Below are positions 1-7,334 of a DNA stretch of 64,000 nucleotides, piece after piece (the stretch's first letter is position 1; each line of letters begins with the position of its first letter). The notes beneath the pieces were generated by a model, which made no database searches, was not told the DNA's origin, and saw only the letters and a list, made by a program, of their open reading frames with translations. The position numbers were made by a program, and so were the translations under genes. The DNA comes from Flavobacteriales bacterium. GTDB lineage: Bacteria > Bacteroidota > Bacteroidia > Flavobacteriales_F > PHOS-HE28. The stretch is taken from assembly GCA_016788635.1 (NCBI GenBank), contig JAEUSU010000003.1, positions 29,980 through 93,979 on the forward strand, read 5' to 3'.

Positions 1-402
1 TCCGCCCCCGACCAGGATCAGCAGGGTGCGGCGCAGCAACCAGCCCTTCAACCAGCCCCTTCGCAGGAAGACCAGGAAGGGGACGATGAAGACCAGACCC
101 ATCAACCGGCCCCAATTGCGGTGCAGGTACTCCCAGAAAAAGATCTGCTTGAAGCCCGCCAGGTCCATGTGGTGGTTCTTCAGCCTGTACTCCGGAATGG
201 CCTGGTACTTCTTGAAGGCCTCGTTCCATTCCAGCTCATCCATCGGAGGCAGGGCGCCCATGATGGGCTTCCATTCCGTGATGCTGAGGCCGCTGCCGGT
301 GAGGCGGGTGATGCCGCCGATGACCACCATGCAGGCGATCAATGCCATGCCTGCCAACAACCAGCTACGCACCGGCCGGGGGGCTTGCTCCACGGATGTC
401 AT
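1..402 (-). CDS. ctaA: Heme A synthase (CtaA/Cox15 family), 5' part only
   Basis: Reading leftward from an ATG at 402, 134 codons stay open to the window edge, so the 3' part is missing. The product is the N-terminal part of the inner-membrane enzyme that oxidises the C8 methyl of heme O to make heme A for cytochrome c oxidase. After a short cytosolic start there is a first membrane helix (about residues 14-32). It runs into the family hallmark GGITRLTGSGLSITEWKP, followed by a loop with EWNEAF and YQAIPEY and a second helix region with EYLHRNWGR, whose His is a likely heme ligand. These strings are characteristic of the Cox15 type. It lies about 85 bp downstream of a metal-binding lipoprotein gene on the same strand, which fits oxidase assembly. 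Only the missing C-terminal half is uncertain. Confidence 0.93.
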   Translation of the reverse strand, partial: MTSVEQAPRPVRSWLLAGMALIACMVVIGGITRLTGSGLSITEWKPIMGALPPMDELEWNEAFKKYQAIPEYRLKNHHMDLAGFKQIFFWEYLHRNWGRLMGLVFIVPFLVFLRRGWLKGWLLRRTLLILVGGG

Positions 403-486
403 GGCGCGCGAAAGTACCTGAAGGCGCAACGCGCTTCCGGGACGAACAGTTCGCCCGGGGTTGGAACGGGAAATGAAATGAGCGCC

Positions 487-999
487 TTAGATGCGCACCA
501 AGCGGGTCAGCAGCTCGAAGAGACCCGGAAGGATGATCCCGGGGATGGACGCGTTCACGCCCTTGCTCTCCGCTTCCGCACCGGCATCACCATCCTGCGT
601 GGAACCGCCCTGTACCGGGTGGCCCACCTCCACGGCGGTCACCTTGTAGGCACCGTTGCGCACCGCACGCACCGCTTCGATCAGCTGGGCGTCGGTCACC
701 ACCTTTTCATCATACACCACACGGGCGTGGTCGTTGCCTTCCTCCTCGTTGAAGTCGATCTCCGCGCTCTGCACACCAGGGATGCCGGCCAGTGCCTTGC
801 GGATGGACGAGCCGCAGCTCATCATGCACGACATGCCATCAATGGTGATGTCCGCCGTGGCGAAACCACCTGTTGCCGCTGCCGGCACTTCCTTCACGGT
901 GCGAACGATCTCGCCGGCCACCGTGTTCACGGCATCACCGGATGGGCCGCTGCAGGCCAGCAGCGACAGCACCACCGAAAGGAGCAGAAGGTTCTTCAT
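487..999 (-). CDS. Heavy-metal-associated (HMA) domain lipoprotein
   Basis: A 170-residue protein. The N-terminus is a lipoprotein signal (MKNLLLLSVVLSLLACSG) with the lipobox Cys at residue 17, so the mature protein should be membrane-anchored outside the cytosol. A ferredoxin-like HMA fold follows, with the metal-binding motif GMSCMMSC, then a short tail with acidic residues. HMA domains with GMxCxxC-type motifs bind Cu(I) and similar ions. Here the spacing is C-x3-C rather than the usual C-x2-C. I chose the ATG at 999 because it gives a clean signal peptide; 62 codons of open frame further upstream lack one. It sits just upstream of heme A synthase on the same strand, suggesting copper handling for cytochrome oxidase (inference). 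A Bacteroidota-type promoter lies 60-85 bp upstream. Confidence 0.8.
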   Translation of the reverse strand: MKNLLLLSVVLSLLACSGPSGDAVNTVAGEIVRTVKEVPAAATGGFATADITIDGMSCMMSCGSSIRKALAGIPGVQSAEIDFNEEEGNDHARVVYDEKVVTDAQLIEAVRAVRNGAYKVTAVEVGHPVQGGSTQDGDAGAEAESKGVNASIPGIILPGLFELLTRLVRI

Positions 1000-1058
1000 G
1001 GCGATCCAGGTTTTCCGTTCATGGGACGCGCGAGCCACCCATGGAGTTACAACGGGTA

Positions 1059-1085
1059 CAAAGGTAGATCGTGTACATGGTCCAA
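1059..1085 (-). promoter_or_regulatory. Putative promoter for the HMA lipoprotein gene
   Basis: On the minus strand TACCTTTG (1066-1059) matches the Bacteroidota -7 box TAnnTTTG. A TTG lies 16 bp upstream (1085-1083), slightly closer than the usual 17-23 bp. It would give a leader of about 50 nt before the ATG at 999. Confidence 0.4.
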
Positions 1086-1108
1086 CTTCGCGGCCGCAAG
1101 TGCCCCCC

Positions 1109-2005
1109 ATGCACCAAAACCGTTCGTCCCTCACCACCTGGCTGCTCCTGGGGGTGCTGGCCCTGATCTGGGGCAGCTCCTTCATCCTGATGAAGCGGGG
1201 GCTCTACCACGAGGGCCGTCCCGTGCTGGATCCCTTCCAGATGGCCGCGGCCCGGCTGGCCATTGCCTGGCTGGCGCTCTCGCCCCTGCTCTTCCGGCAT
1301 GCCGGCCTGCTGCCCAGGCACTGGCTGCCGCTCATGGGCACGGGCCTGCTGGGCAACGGCATTCCGGCCTTCCTGTTCGCCTTGGCGCAAACGCGCATCA
1401 GCAGTTCGCTCAGCGGCATGCTCAACAGCCTCACCCCGCTCATGACGCTGGTGGCTGGTGTGCTGCTCTTCCAAACCCGGGTGCGCGGCATCCATGTGGC
1501 CGGCATCCTGCTGGGGCTTGTGGGGGCCGTGGGCCTGGTGGCCACCGGCAGTTCCAACACCGGCAGCTGGCATTGGATGGCGTTGCTACCCGTGGTGGGC
1601 ACGGTGTGCTACGGCCTCAGTGGCAACATCGTGAAACGCCACCTCTATGCATTGCCGCCGACGGCCACTGCTGCACTCGCCCTCACCTGGGTGGGGCCGG
1701 TGAGCATCGGTCTCTGCTTCGCCACCGGACTACCGGCCACTTTGCAGGCGCACCCTGAAGGATGGAAGGCTCTGGGTTATGTGGCCCTGCTGGCCACCCT
1801 CAGTTCGGCCCTGGCGTTGGTGCTGTGGAACATGCTGCTGCAACGCACCACCGCATTACGCGCATCCACCGTCACCTACCTCATGCCCGTCGTGGCCATC
1901 GGCTGGGGCCTGTTGGACGGCGAAGTGGTCACGTCCGTTCAATTCGGGATGATCGCCGTGGTGCTGGCGGGGGTGTATATCGTGAGCCTGGCCGAGCGGC
2001 GGTAA
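1109..2005 (+). CDS. EamA/DMT-superfamily transporter
   Basis: A 298-residue integral membrane protein, the usual length for two tandem EamA (DUF6) repeats of five helices each. The first helix contains the family signature LALIWGSSFILMKRG. A second repeat begins around residue 150 (MALLPVVGTVCYGLSGNIVKR). The C-terminus ends with YLMPVVAIGWGLLDGE followed by a final helix, a typical EamA repeat-2 pattern. Members export metabolites such as amino acids or nucleobases; the substrate cannot be read from sequence. The frame is open well upstream, but ATG 1109 is chosen because it starts 20 residues before helix 1 and sits just downstream of the divergent promoter region shared with the HMA lipoprotein. 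Confidence 0.85.
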   Translation: MHQNRSSLTTWLLLGVLALIWGSSFILMKRGLYHEGRPVLDPFQMAAARLAIAWLALSPLLFRHAGLLPRHWLPLMGTGLLGNGIPAFLFALAQTRISSSLSGMLNSLTPLMTLVAGVLLFQTRVRGIHVAGILLGLVGAVGLVATGSSNTGSWHWMALLPVVGTVCYGLSGNIVKRHLYALPPTATAALALTWVGPVSIGLCFATGLPATLQAHPEGWKALGYVALLATLSSALALVLWNMLLQRTTALRASTVTYLMPVVAIGWGLLDGEVVTSVQFGMIAVVLAGVYIVSLAERR

Positions 2006-2139
2006 GGGGTTCGGGGTCAAGGATCGCTTCACCTCCAGTGATCAATGGCCGAACTTCAGGGAAGCCTACATCAAGATCTCATGCCGTCAGCCTATCAAAA
2101 GGTTATTAGAGGTGCCCTCTAAAGTTCGATGTTCCAAGT

Positions 2140-2760
2140 TCAATAGGGGCTGAGCAGCTCGTTGTGGTCGAACGCGGAGATCCATTGGAACGAAGAAAGG
2201 AATTCCAAGAATTCCCTCTTGCATTTCCCCAGATGCGTCTTGCTTTGGTAACAACCATGTCCCGTGATGAGCATGTGCTTCTCCGGTGCCTCCTGGTACG
2301 CTTCGAAATGAAAACCTCTTCCTCCAAACTTCCAACAATTCTCGTCGTCACGGTATTTCAAGAAGACCCCATACCTACCACCAATGGACGAACAGACATT
2401 CCCCAGGTAAACAACCGTATCACCAAAATAGTCAACACCCTTGGGCCACCACTTGTCGTACTGGACCCGATTCTGCTGATATCCGGTGCGTTCATCGGTC
2501 GTGCGACTGCTGACGCTAATGTCATATACGGAGATCCCGATCCTCGAGTCCACATTGACCGCACGTATTGAATTAACAGTGTCGTGCTCCCATCTCCCAA
2601 TCGATGGCAGCACCCAAGCGATATGTTCACCCCATGCCATGACGGTATCAAGTTCCCCAGGCTCAGACTGCATAATCATGCAGCGGGGGACTCGTCCGGC
2701 ACATGACAAGATCAGTATTGATACGGCGGCATACATCAAGGTCATTCGCATCTTGTTCAT
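2140..2760 (-). CDS. Hypothetical lipoprotein, last gene of accessory operon
   Basis: A 206-residue protein of unknown function. The ATG at 2760 gives a short charged start, a hydrophobic stretch and a lipobox ending ILSC at residue 20, so it should be lipid-anchored. The mature part is soluble, rich in Tyr, Trp and Gly, with no family I recognise. Its start overlaps the stop of the preceding 59-residue ORF (ATGA), which indicates translational coupling. Base composition is visibly lower in GC than the flanking housekeeping genes. It ends the minus-strand operon that begins at 8588. Confidence 0.6.
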   Translation of the reverse strand: MNKMRMTLMYAAVSILILSCAGRVPRCMIMQSEPGELDTVMAWGEHIAWVLPSIGRWEHDTVNSIRAVNVDSRIGISVYDISVSSRTTDERTGYQQNRVQYDKWWPKGVDYFGDTVVYLGNVCSSIGGRYGVFLKYRDDENCWKFGGRGFHFEAYQEAPEKHMLITGHGCYQSKTHLGKCKREFLEFLSSFQWISAFDHNELLSPY

Positions 2761-2936
2761 GGTGTCATGTACAGACGGTCCATCGTTTTGCTGAAGGCCG
2801 CGTCCCACTTGATCCGCTTGGTCACGGCACGCGCATGTGCTCCCCGTTCCTCATCCAGGATCGGCCCTGAGAGATCAAGCAGGTCTAGACCTGTGGTCTC
2901 CAGTTCTATCGTCAGTCTCTCATCGATCAGGCTCAT
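2757..2936 (-). CDS. Small hypothetical protein (59 aa)
   Basis: A short frame from ATG 2936 to TGA 2757 encodes 59 residues starting MSLIDERLTIELETTGLDLL and ending KTMDRLYMTP. It is charged and probably soluble, with no signal peptide or membrane helix. Its stop codon overlaps the ATG of the next gene by four bases. It fills most of the otherwise empty 230-bp gap between the two lipoprotein genes. Upstream of the ATG the same frame stays open for about 20 codons but has no common start codon. The evidence for a real gene is the overlap and operon position; there is no recognised homology. Confidence 0.45.
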   Translation of the reverse strand: MSLIDERLTIELETTGLDLLDLSGPILDEERGAHARAVTKRIKWDAAFSKTMDRLYMTP

Positions 2937-2991
2937 GAACCAATTCCAATTGATGTTCCGCGAAAAGACCCGCGCACGTTGGCGGCTAATA

Positions 2992-4011
2992 CTATTGGCT
3001 CAACCAATCCGGTAAGGCCACCGTAGAGCGACAGTTGAAGTTCGGGGCGCTCCTTGTAACATGCCAACCTGCCAGTTGAAGACGGCCAATGGTTATCTTG
3101 ACATAAATGGCAAGATCCTCCCAATCATAGTCATATATGATCTCGTCGCCCGTGTCCTTGTGACGGCCGTATTTGGCCATGAATAGACTATCATCATGCC
3201 TGACCGTGGTATCGACCTTGTACGACTCGGTCGCTGGATCCCAAACCCATACTCCACCGTACTCCGTCTCACGTCGATAAAAACGTGAAGACATCGACGG
3301 CAAACACGCCAACTGTGCTTCGATGCATTGATCGCTGGAACTGAAGTGCCACTCCCCTATCATGTTCGCGTATGACGGCGATCCAAAGCTTGGAATGTCA
3401 TAGCGCCTATACCAAATGAACGGTTGTTCATCCCCGGTGAGCTGCTGCAACCGTTGCCACCAATTCTCAAAGATCCATCGCATCGTATCCCTGTTCATTT
3501 CGCAGGTCTTGCGCCATTCCGGAAAACGGTTGTCCAGTATTGTATCCCGGTTGTAGTACTTCAGTGTGATCGTGGCTGGAACAAAGGTCAGATCCTGATG
3601 CAGGACGCCTCCGTCCGTATCATAGTGAGTTGAAGGATATCGGAATGTATCCGCATAGGCGTAGGTCACGAGGCAGTTCAGGAAGCTCACCCCAGCACTA
3701 CGGAGATAGAATAAACAAGGTCTATGATCAGACGCTGAAGCTTGACCATGGAGATAGGAATACAGAGGTCGCTGGTCATTCTTCAAAGGACCGATCTGAT
3801 TTATGAGAATAATTCCATGTTCCCTTGGCGATAACTGGACCCTTCGGCTCCAGGTCGAGTCCTCGAATGCACGTACATTCAGGGTATCCCACGGCACAAT
3901 GAGCCGCGGCAGTTCCAGTTGAACTGATGGCTTCCAAACTCTCTCTGTATCACACCCCTCAACGAGCATGACACCAGCAGTGGCAATGATCAAGAAGAAC
4001 CTCAGGTTCAT
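2992..4011 (-). CDS. Hypothetical lipoprotein (339 aa)
   Basis: Begins MNLRFFLIIATAGVMLVEGC, a lipoprotein-type signal with the likely lipidated Cys at residue 20, and ends PDWLSQ. The mature domain is soluble, with many Trp, Tyr and Arg residues and several Cys. I see no catalytic motif or known domain. The ATG overlaps the patatin gene stop by four bases (ATGA), so the two are translationally coupled. The gene is visibly AT-richer than the chromosome around it, as is the patatin gene, which may reflect horizontal acquisition. Function unknown. The pairing suggests the lipase and this envelope protein act together, but that is inference. Confidence 0.65.
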   Translation of the reverse strand: MNLRFFLIIATAGVMLVEGCDTERVWKPSVQLELPRLIVPWDTLNVRAFEDSTWSRRVQLSPREHGIILINQIGPLKNDQRPLYSYLHGQASASDHRPCLFYLRSAGVSFLNCLVTYAYADTFRYPSTHYDTDGGVLHQDLTFVPATITLKYYNRDTILDNRFPEWRKTCEMNRDTMRWIFENWWQRLQQLTGDEQPFIWYRRYDIPSFGSPSYANMIGEWHFSSSDQCIEAQLACLPSMSSRFYRRETEYGGVWVWDPATESYKVDTTVRHDDSLFMAKYGRHKDTGDEIIYDYDWEDLAIYVKITIGRLQLAGWHVTRSAPNFNCRSTVALPDWLSQ

Positions 4012-5681
4012 CTCTGGATCCAGTATTTCACCCGCTCTAAGGCATCATTCAGTAGCCTATGCTTGATCTCACTGCGCCTTGATAGCCGCTCAACTAGTCT
4101 AGACCGATGATCACTTGGGATATTTGCCTGTTCATCACTCGTAAGGATCAGAAGATTCTCGTCGTCAATATTGGGATGTGAGAAATCCCACGCATCCCAA
4201 CCCGTTGAATCGATATAGACTGTGCGTTCGATGTCGTTCTTGAAACGAATCTGCCCTTCACCGCTCGAAAAGAGAAAAGTGGAGATCAGGTCATCCATGT
4301 ACTTCGGTAGCATCCAGAAGCGAGCCTCATCGCACTTTCGATCAGTCGTCGCGTTTGGGAAGACATCTTCTCTTGTCGGACCCTTCGCGGGTGGAACGAC
4401 CATCGTTGGATCACCGTTGGCTAGAAGATCGAACAGTCTGAATCCAAGGAACTTCTCATTGCCTTCAGTGCCCGGCACTCGTTCCACGGCAAGGTAAGCA
4501 CCCTGGATCGGCTCATTTCGGAACAGCAATGGGGTCACATTGTCCCAAAGCATGTCCTTCTGTTCAATCGTATCAAATGCACGGATCGGGTAGTTGTTCA
4601 GCATGCCCCCATCCACGTATAGGCCGCGATAGCGGTCCGCTTGTACCTTGTCATTGCCTCTCACTGGCATATTCACGTAAACCGGCCGGAATACCAGCGG
4701 GAAGTTCATGGACATGGCAACCGCTTCGATCACGGGGAAATCCGGCGTGTGCCAAACGGAGAAGTACAGTGGCAGATGGTTCGAGATATTGGTGGCCGTT
4801 ACAACGAGGTCAACGCCGGTCAGATTGAAGAAGTCCTTGAAGGGCATGAACGGGTCGAATATCGCACGGTGCCCATTGAGCGCCACGTGGACCGGCTTGA
4901 GTCGATCTGTGATCAACCGCAGGAAAAAGTCACGGACCTCCAAGCCTGAGAACAATCCTCGATTGAAAAGCAGGCCGTGCAAATAGATTAACGCGTTATC
5001 ATGATCATGGAAGAGCGCTTTGGCCGGTACACCATCCACATCGATGGCATAGGGACCAGGAGCGCGGTACGCCCCTTCTCTGAATCGCTGGAACTGACCG
5101 ATCAGGAACAAGCGCTCCCGGAGCTTGTCTCCATCCGAAAGTTCATAGAGCTTGCGCTCGAAGCCTAATCGCTCCTGTAACGCCCCCGCGATGATACCGC
5201 GCGACCGCTCTTTCCAAGCTTTCAGTAGTTCAGGTTGATTACTGAAGCTATCCGGCCTATACTCTTCCTTTCCAAGCCTTGCATCAACCGTGCGGATGGC
5301 GCTCTCGTTTGGTTCGCCGAAGAAATGCTCGACTTCCGCCCATTTCTCCTGACGACCGGGGTAGATCAACTGCAACGCTCCTTCCTGGAGCTTCGCTTCG
5401 ATCTCGTCCGATCTCATCCCCATGGATAGCATGAAGGCTGTTATCGCGCCCGCTGAGGATCCGCTGATACCACGGAATCGCCGAGTGCCGAGAGGTGCGG
5501 TATTGATCGGAAAAAGGGGCGCCCTCACATACGAATGAGGCTGACCAAAAGGACCTTGATCAGCGATGAGCACCTCCAACGCCTCTATCACTTTCACATA
5601 GATGATCCCACGGCCGACACCACCTTCGAAGCATAGGTATTGGACATTGTCCCCCTGTAAGGAGATCTTGCGAGGTGCCAT
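4008..5681 (-). CDS. Patatin-like phospholipase
   Basis: A 557-residue predicted serine lipid acyl hydrolase. The patatin elements are in order: a glycine-rich oxyanion-hole segment FEGGVGRG near residues 18-25, the nucleophile elbow GISGSSAGA with GxSxG at 74-78 (Ser76), and the catalytic Asp in YVDGGMLNNYP (Asp357). The dyad therefore looks intact. No signal peptide is visible, so it should be cytosolic unless exported otherwise. It is larger than minimal patatins, with an insertion of roughly 200 residues between Ser and Asp and a C-terminal extension of about 190. It begins 6 bp after the stop of the split upstream gene and overlaps the downstream lipoprotein gene. Patatins occur as phage-defence effectors and as secreted or polymorphic toxins, but no nucleotide cyclase or secretion tag is present here, so its role is open. 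Confidence 0.85.
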   Translation of the reverse strand: MAPRKISLQGDNVQYLCFEGGVGRGIIYVKVIEALEVLIADQGPFGQPHSYVRAPLFPINTAPLGTRRFRGISGSSAGAITAFMLSMGMRSDEIEAKLQEGALQLIYPGRQEKWAEVEHFFGEPNESAIRTVDARLGKEEYRPDSFSNQPELLKAWKERSRGIIAGALQERLGFERKLYELSDGDKLRERLFLIGQFQRFREGAYRAPGPYAIDVDGVPAKALFHDHDNALIYLHGLLFNRGLFSGLEVRDFFLRLITDRLKPVHVALNGHRAIFDPFMPFKDFFNLTGVDLVVTATNISNHLPLYFSVWHTPDFPVIEAVAMSMNFPLVFRPVYVNMPVRGNDKVQADRYRGLYVDGGMLNNYPIRAFDTIEQKDMLWDNVTPLLFRNEPIQGAYLAVERVPGTEGNEKFLGFRLFDLLANGDPTMVVPPAKGPTREDVFPNATTDRKCDEARFWMLPKYMDDLISTFLFSSGEGQIRFKNDIERTVYIDSTGWDAWDFSHPNIDDENLLILTSDEQANIPSDHRSRLVERLSRRSEIKHRLLNDALERVKYWIQR

Positions 5682-5687
5682 TGGTCC

Positions 5688-7325
5688 TTACGGCGTTGGC
5701 AACAGATCCGCGCTGTAGTCCGGCAGGTCAGCCGGCGAGCCGCCGTGGGTGAGGTACACCAGATTGGTGGGCACCTTGCTGATCCAGTGTTCGGCCTGCG
5801 GATCGGTGTCGGGGAAGCTGCCGTCGGCTTCTTTCAACTCGTCGATGATGCTCACGTAGAGCGGGTCGTTCGGCGCGGGCACGTCCTCGCCGAGCCAGAT
5901 CTCGCCGCCGCTGCTCAAGTAGTGGAGCATGGCCTCGTCGTAGGCCGGGCGCACGGGCACCAGCACGCGCGCCGCGCCGGCCTGCAGGAACTTCATGAAG
6001 AGCGGGTCGCTGTCGTCGCGCTTCAGGATGTTCAGCCACTCCCGCTTGCGGCCCCAGAAATAGGGGTAGAAGAGGTAGGTCATGTTCTCCCACTCGAAGG
6101 CCTGCTCGAAGAACTGGATGTAGCGCCCCTCTGCCTGCGCGTCGTTGAAGCGGAACTCCGGGTAGCCGAAGGTGGGCACGTTGGGCTGCAGGGCGTCGAA
6201 TGCCTCGAAGCGCTGGCCGGTGAGCAGCTCGATGCAGTGTTTCTTCAGCTCCAGTTGCTCGGTCTTGCGGTTGAGCAATGTGTTGTTGCCACTGATTAGC
6301 ACGCCCACTTGCTGCTGGTTCAGCCAGCGGTTGTAGTCGTCCACCAGGCGCTGGTGGGCGGCCTTCAGTGCGGCGAAGGTCTCGATCTTCCAGTTCTCGA
6401 TGGTGGTGGTGGTGGGTGAGCAGAGCACTTCCACGCTGATGGTGTGGTGCGTGCTTTTCATGCGGGCCACCACGGGCACCTCGCCAGTATGCTGATCCAA
6501 TGGCAGCAGGTCACTGGCCGCGCTGGTGACGCCATGCCAGTAGCGCCCACCCACGTACATGGTCACGTAGTGGCCGCTGCCCGCGCTCATGAGCACCGAA
6601 ACGCGGGCTTGATCAGCCTGGTAGCCATCCGGGATGATGATCTTGGTGACCCAGGTACGCCAGGGATCCTCGGCCGGGGCATCCGCCTTCACTTCAGCGG
6701 CCACACGCAAGGGCTCCGGTGGCGCCTTCACGTCCAACGCGCCATACCTCACTGCCAGCACATCATAGTCGGCCAGTGTGATGTCCTCGTAACTCTTCAG
6801 GTCAAAGTCCGGTGGGTCCTGGTGCTTTTCGCTTCCATCCGCCTTCACGGTCCGGGAATAGACATGGAAGGCGGCCGGTTCGGGCACCACGAACTCGAAC
6901 ATGAGCCGCTTGCCATAGTTCACCACCTTGTTGAAGTAGAGCTTGTCCAGCCAGCGATAGACGCCCACGATGTGGTCCGCCGGGCTTTCTGAATTGGCGA
7001 GCGTATGCTCTGCGGTGTCCTCATGCTCCACGATGGTGGTTACGGTACGCTGTGCACGGGTGCGCTCGATGATCCTTTCCAGTGCGCGCTCCATCACCTC
7101 CTTGCCGTAGGCGGTGGCCTGCTGAGCGGACTGGACACTGCTGGTGGACGTGGCCGAAGCCGCATAGGCGCTGCCCTGCACCACGCCATACCGGCCGGAA
7201 AGGGTCACGCCCGCCTGCTGCGAAGCATCCTGTTGCACGATGTTCCCGGTCTCATGCTGCAGTTCGAACCGCTCGGTGGTCTGCGTCTCACGATCCACCT
7301 GCCGGGTGCTCTCCTGCTCGTTCAA
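5688..7325 (-). CDS. Unrecognised large protein, downstream fragment after in-frame amber stop
   Basis: This frame (545 codons) is the direct in-frame continuation of the 7335-8588 frame, separated only by TAG at 7335-7337 and three sense codons. There is no ATG at its beginning: the nearest starts are TTG at 7325 and GTG nine codons later, and the first internal ATG is codon 78. The N-terminal 100 residues are polar and rich in Thr, Gln and Glu, with a Ser/Ala-rich stretch. A folded part follows with VNYGKRLMFEFVVPEPAAF and, near the end, a block rich in Trp, Tyr and Phe. No signal peptide or membrane helix. I do not recognise a characterised family. I infer that both fragments are one protein of about 966 residues, either broken by mutation or read through. 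Confidence 0.6.
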   Translation of the reverse strand: MNEQESTRQVDRETQTTERFELQHETGNIVQQDASQQAGVTLSGRYGVVQGSAYAASATSTSSVQSAQQATAYGKEVMERALERIIERTRAQRTVTTIVEHEDTAEHTLANSESPADHIVGVYRWLDKLYFNKVVNYGKRLMFEFVVPEPAAFHVYSRTVKADGSEKHQDPPDFDLKSYEDITLADYDVLAVRYGALDVKAPPEPLRVAAEVKADAPAEDPWRTWVTKIIIPDGYQADQARVSVLMSAGSGHYVTMYVGGRYWHGVTSAASDLLPLDQHTGEVPVVARMKSTHHTISVEVLCSPTTTTIENWKIETFAALKAAHQRLVDDYNRWLNQQQVGVLISGNNTLLNRKTEQLELKKHCIELLTGQRFEAFDALQPNVPTFGYPEFRFNDAQAEGRYIQFFEQAFEWENMTYLFYPYFWGRKREWLNILKRDDSDPLFMKFLQAGAARVLVPVRPAYDEAMLHYLSSGGEIWLGEDVPAPNDPLYVSIIDELKEADGSFPDTDPQAEHWISKVPTNLVYLTHGGSPADLPDYSADLLPTP

Positions 7326-7334
7326 GATACTGGT

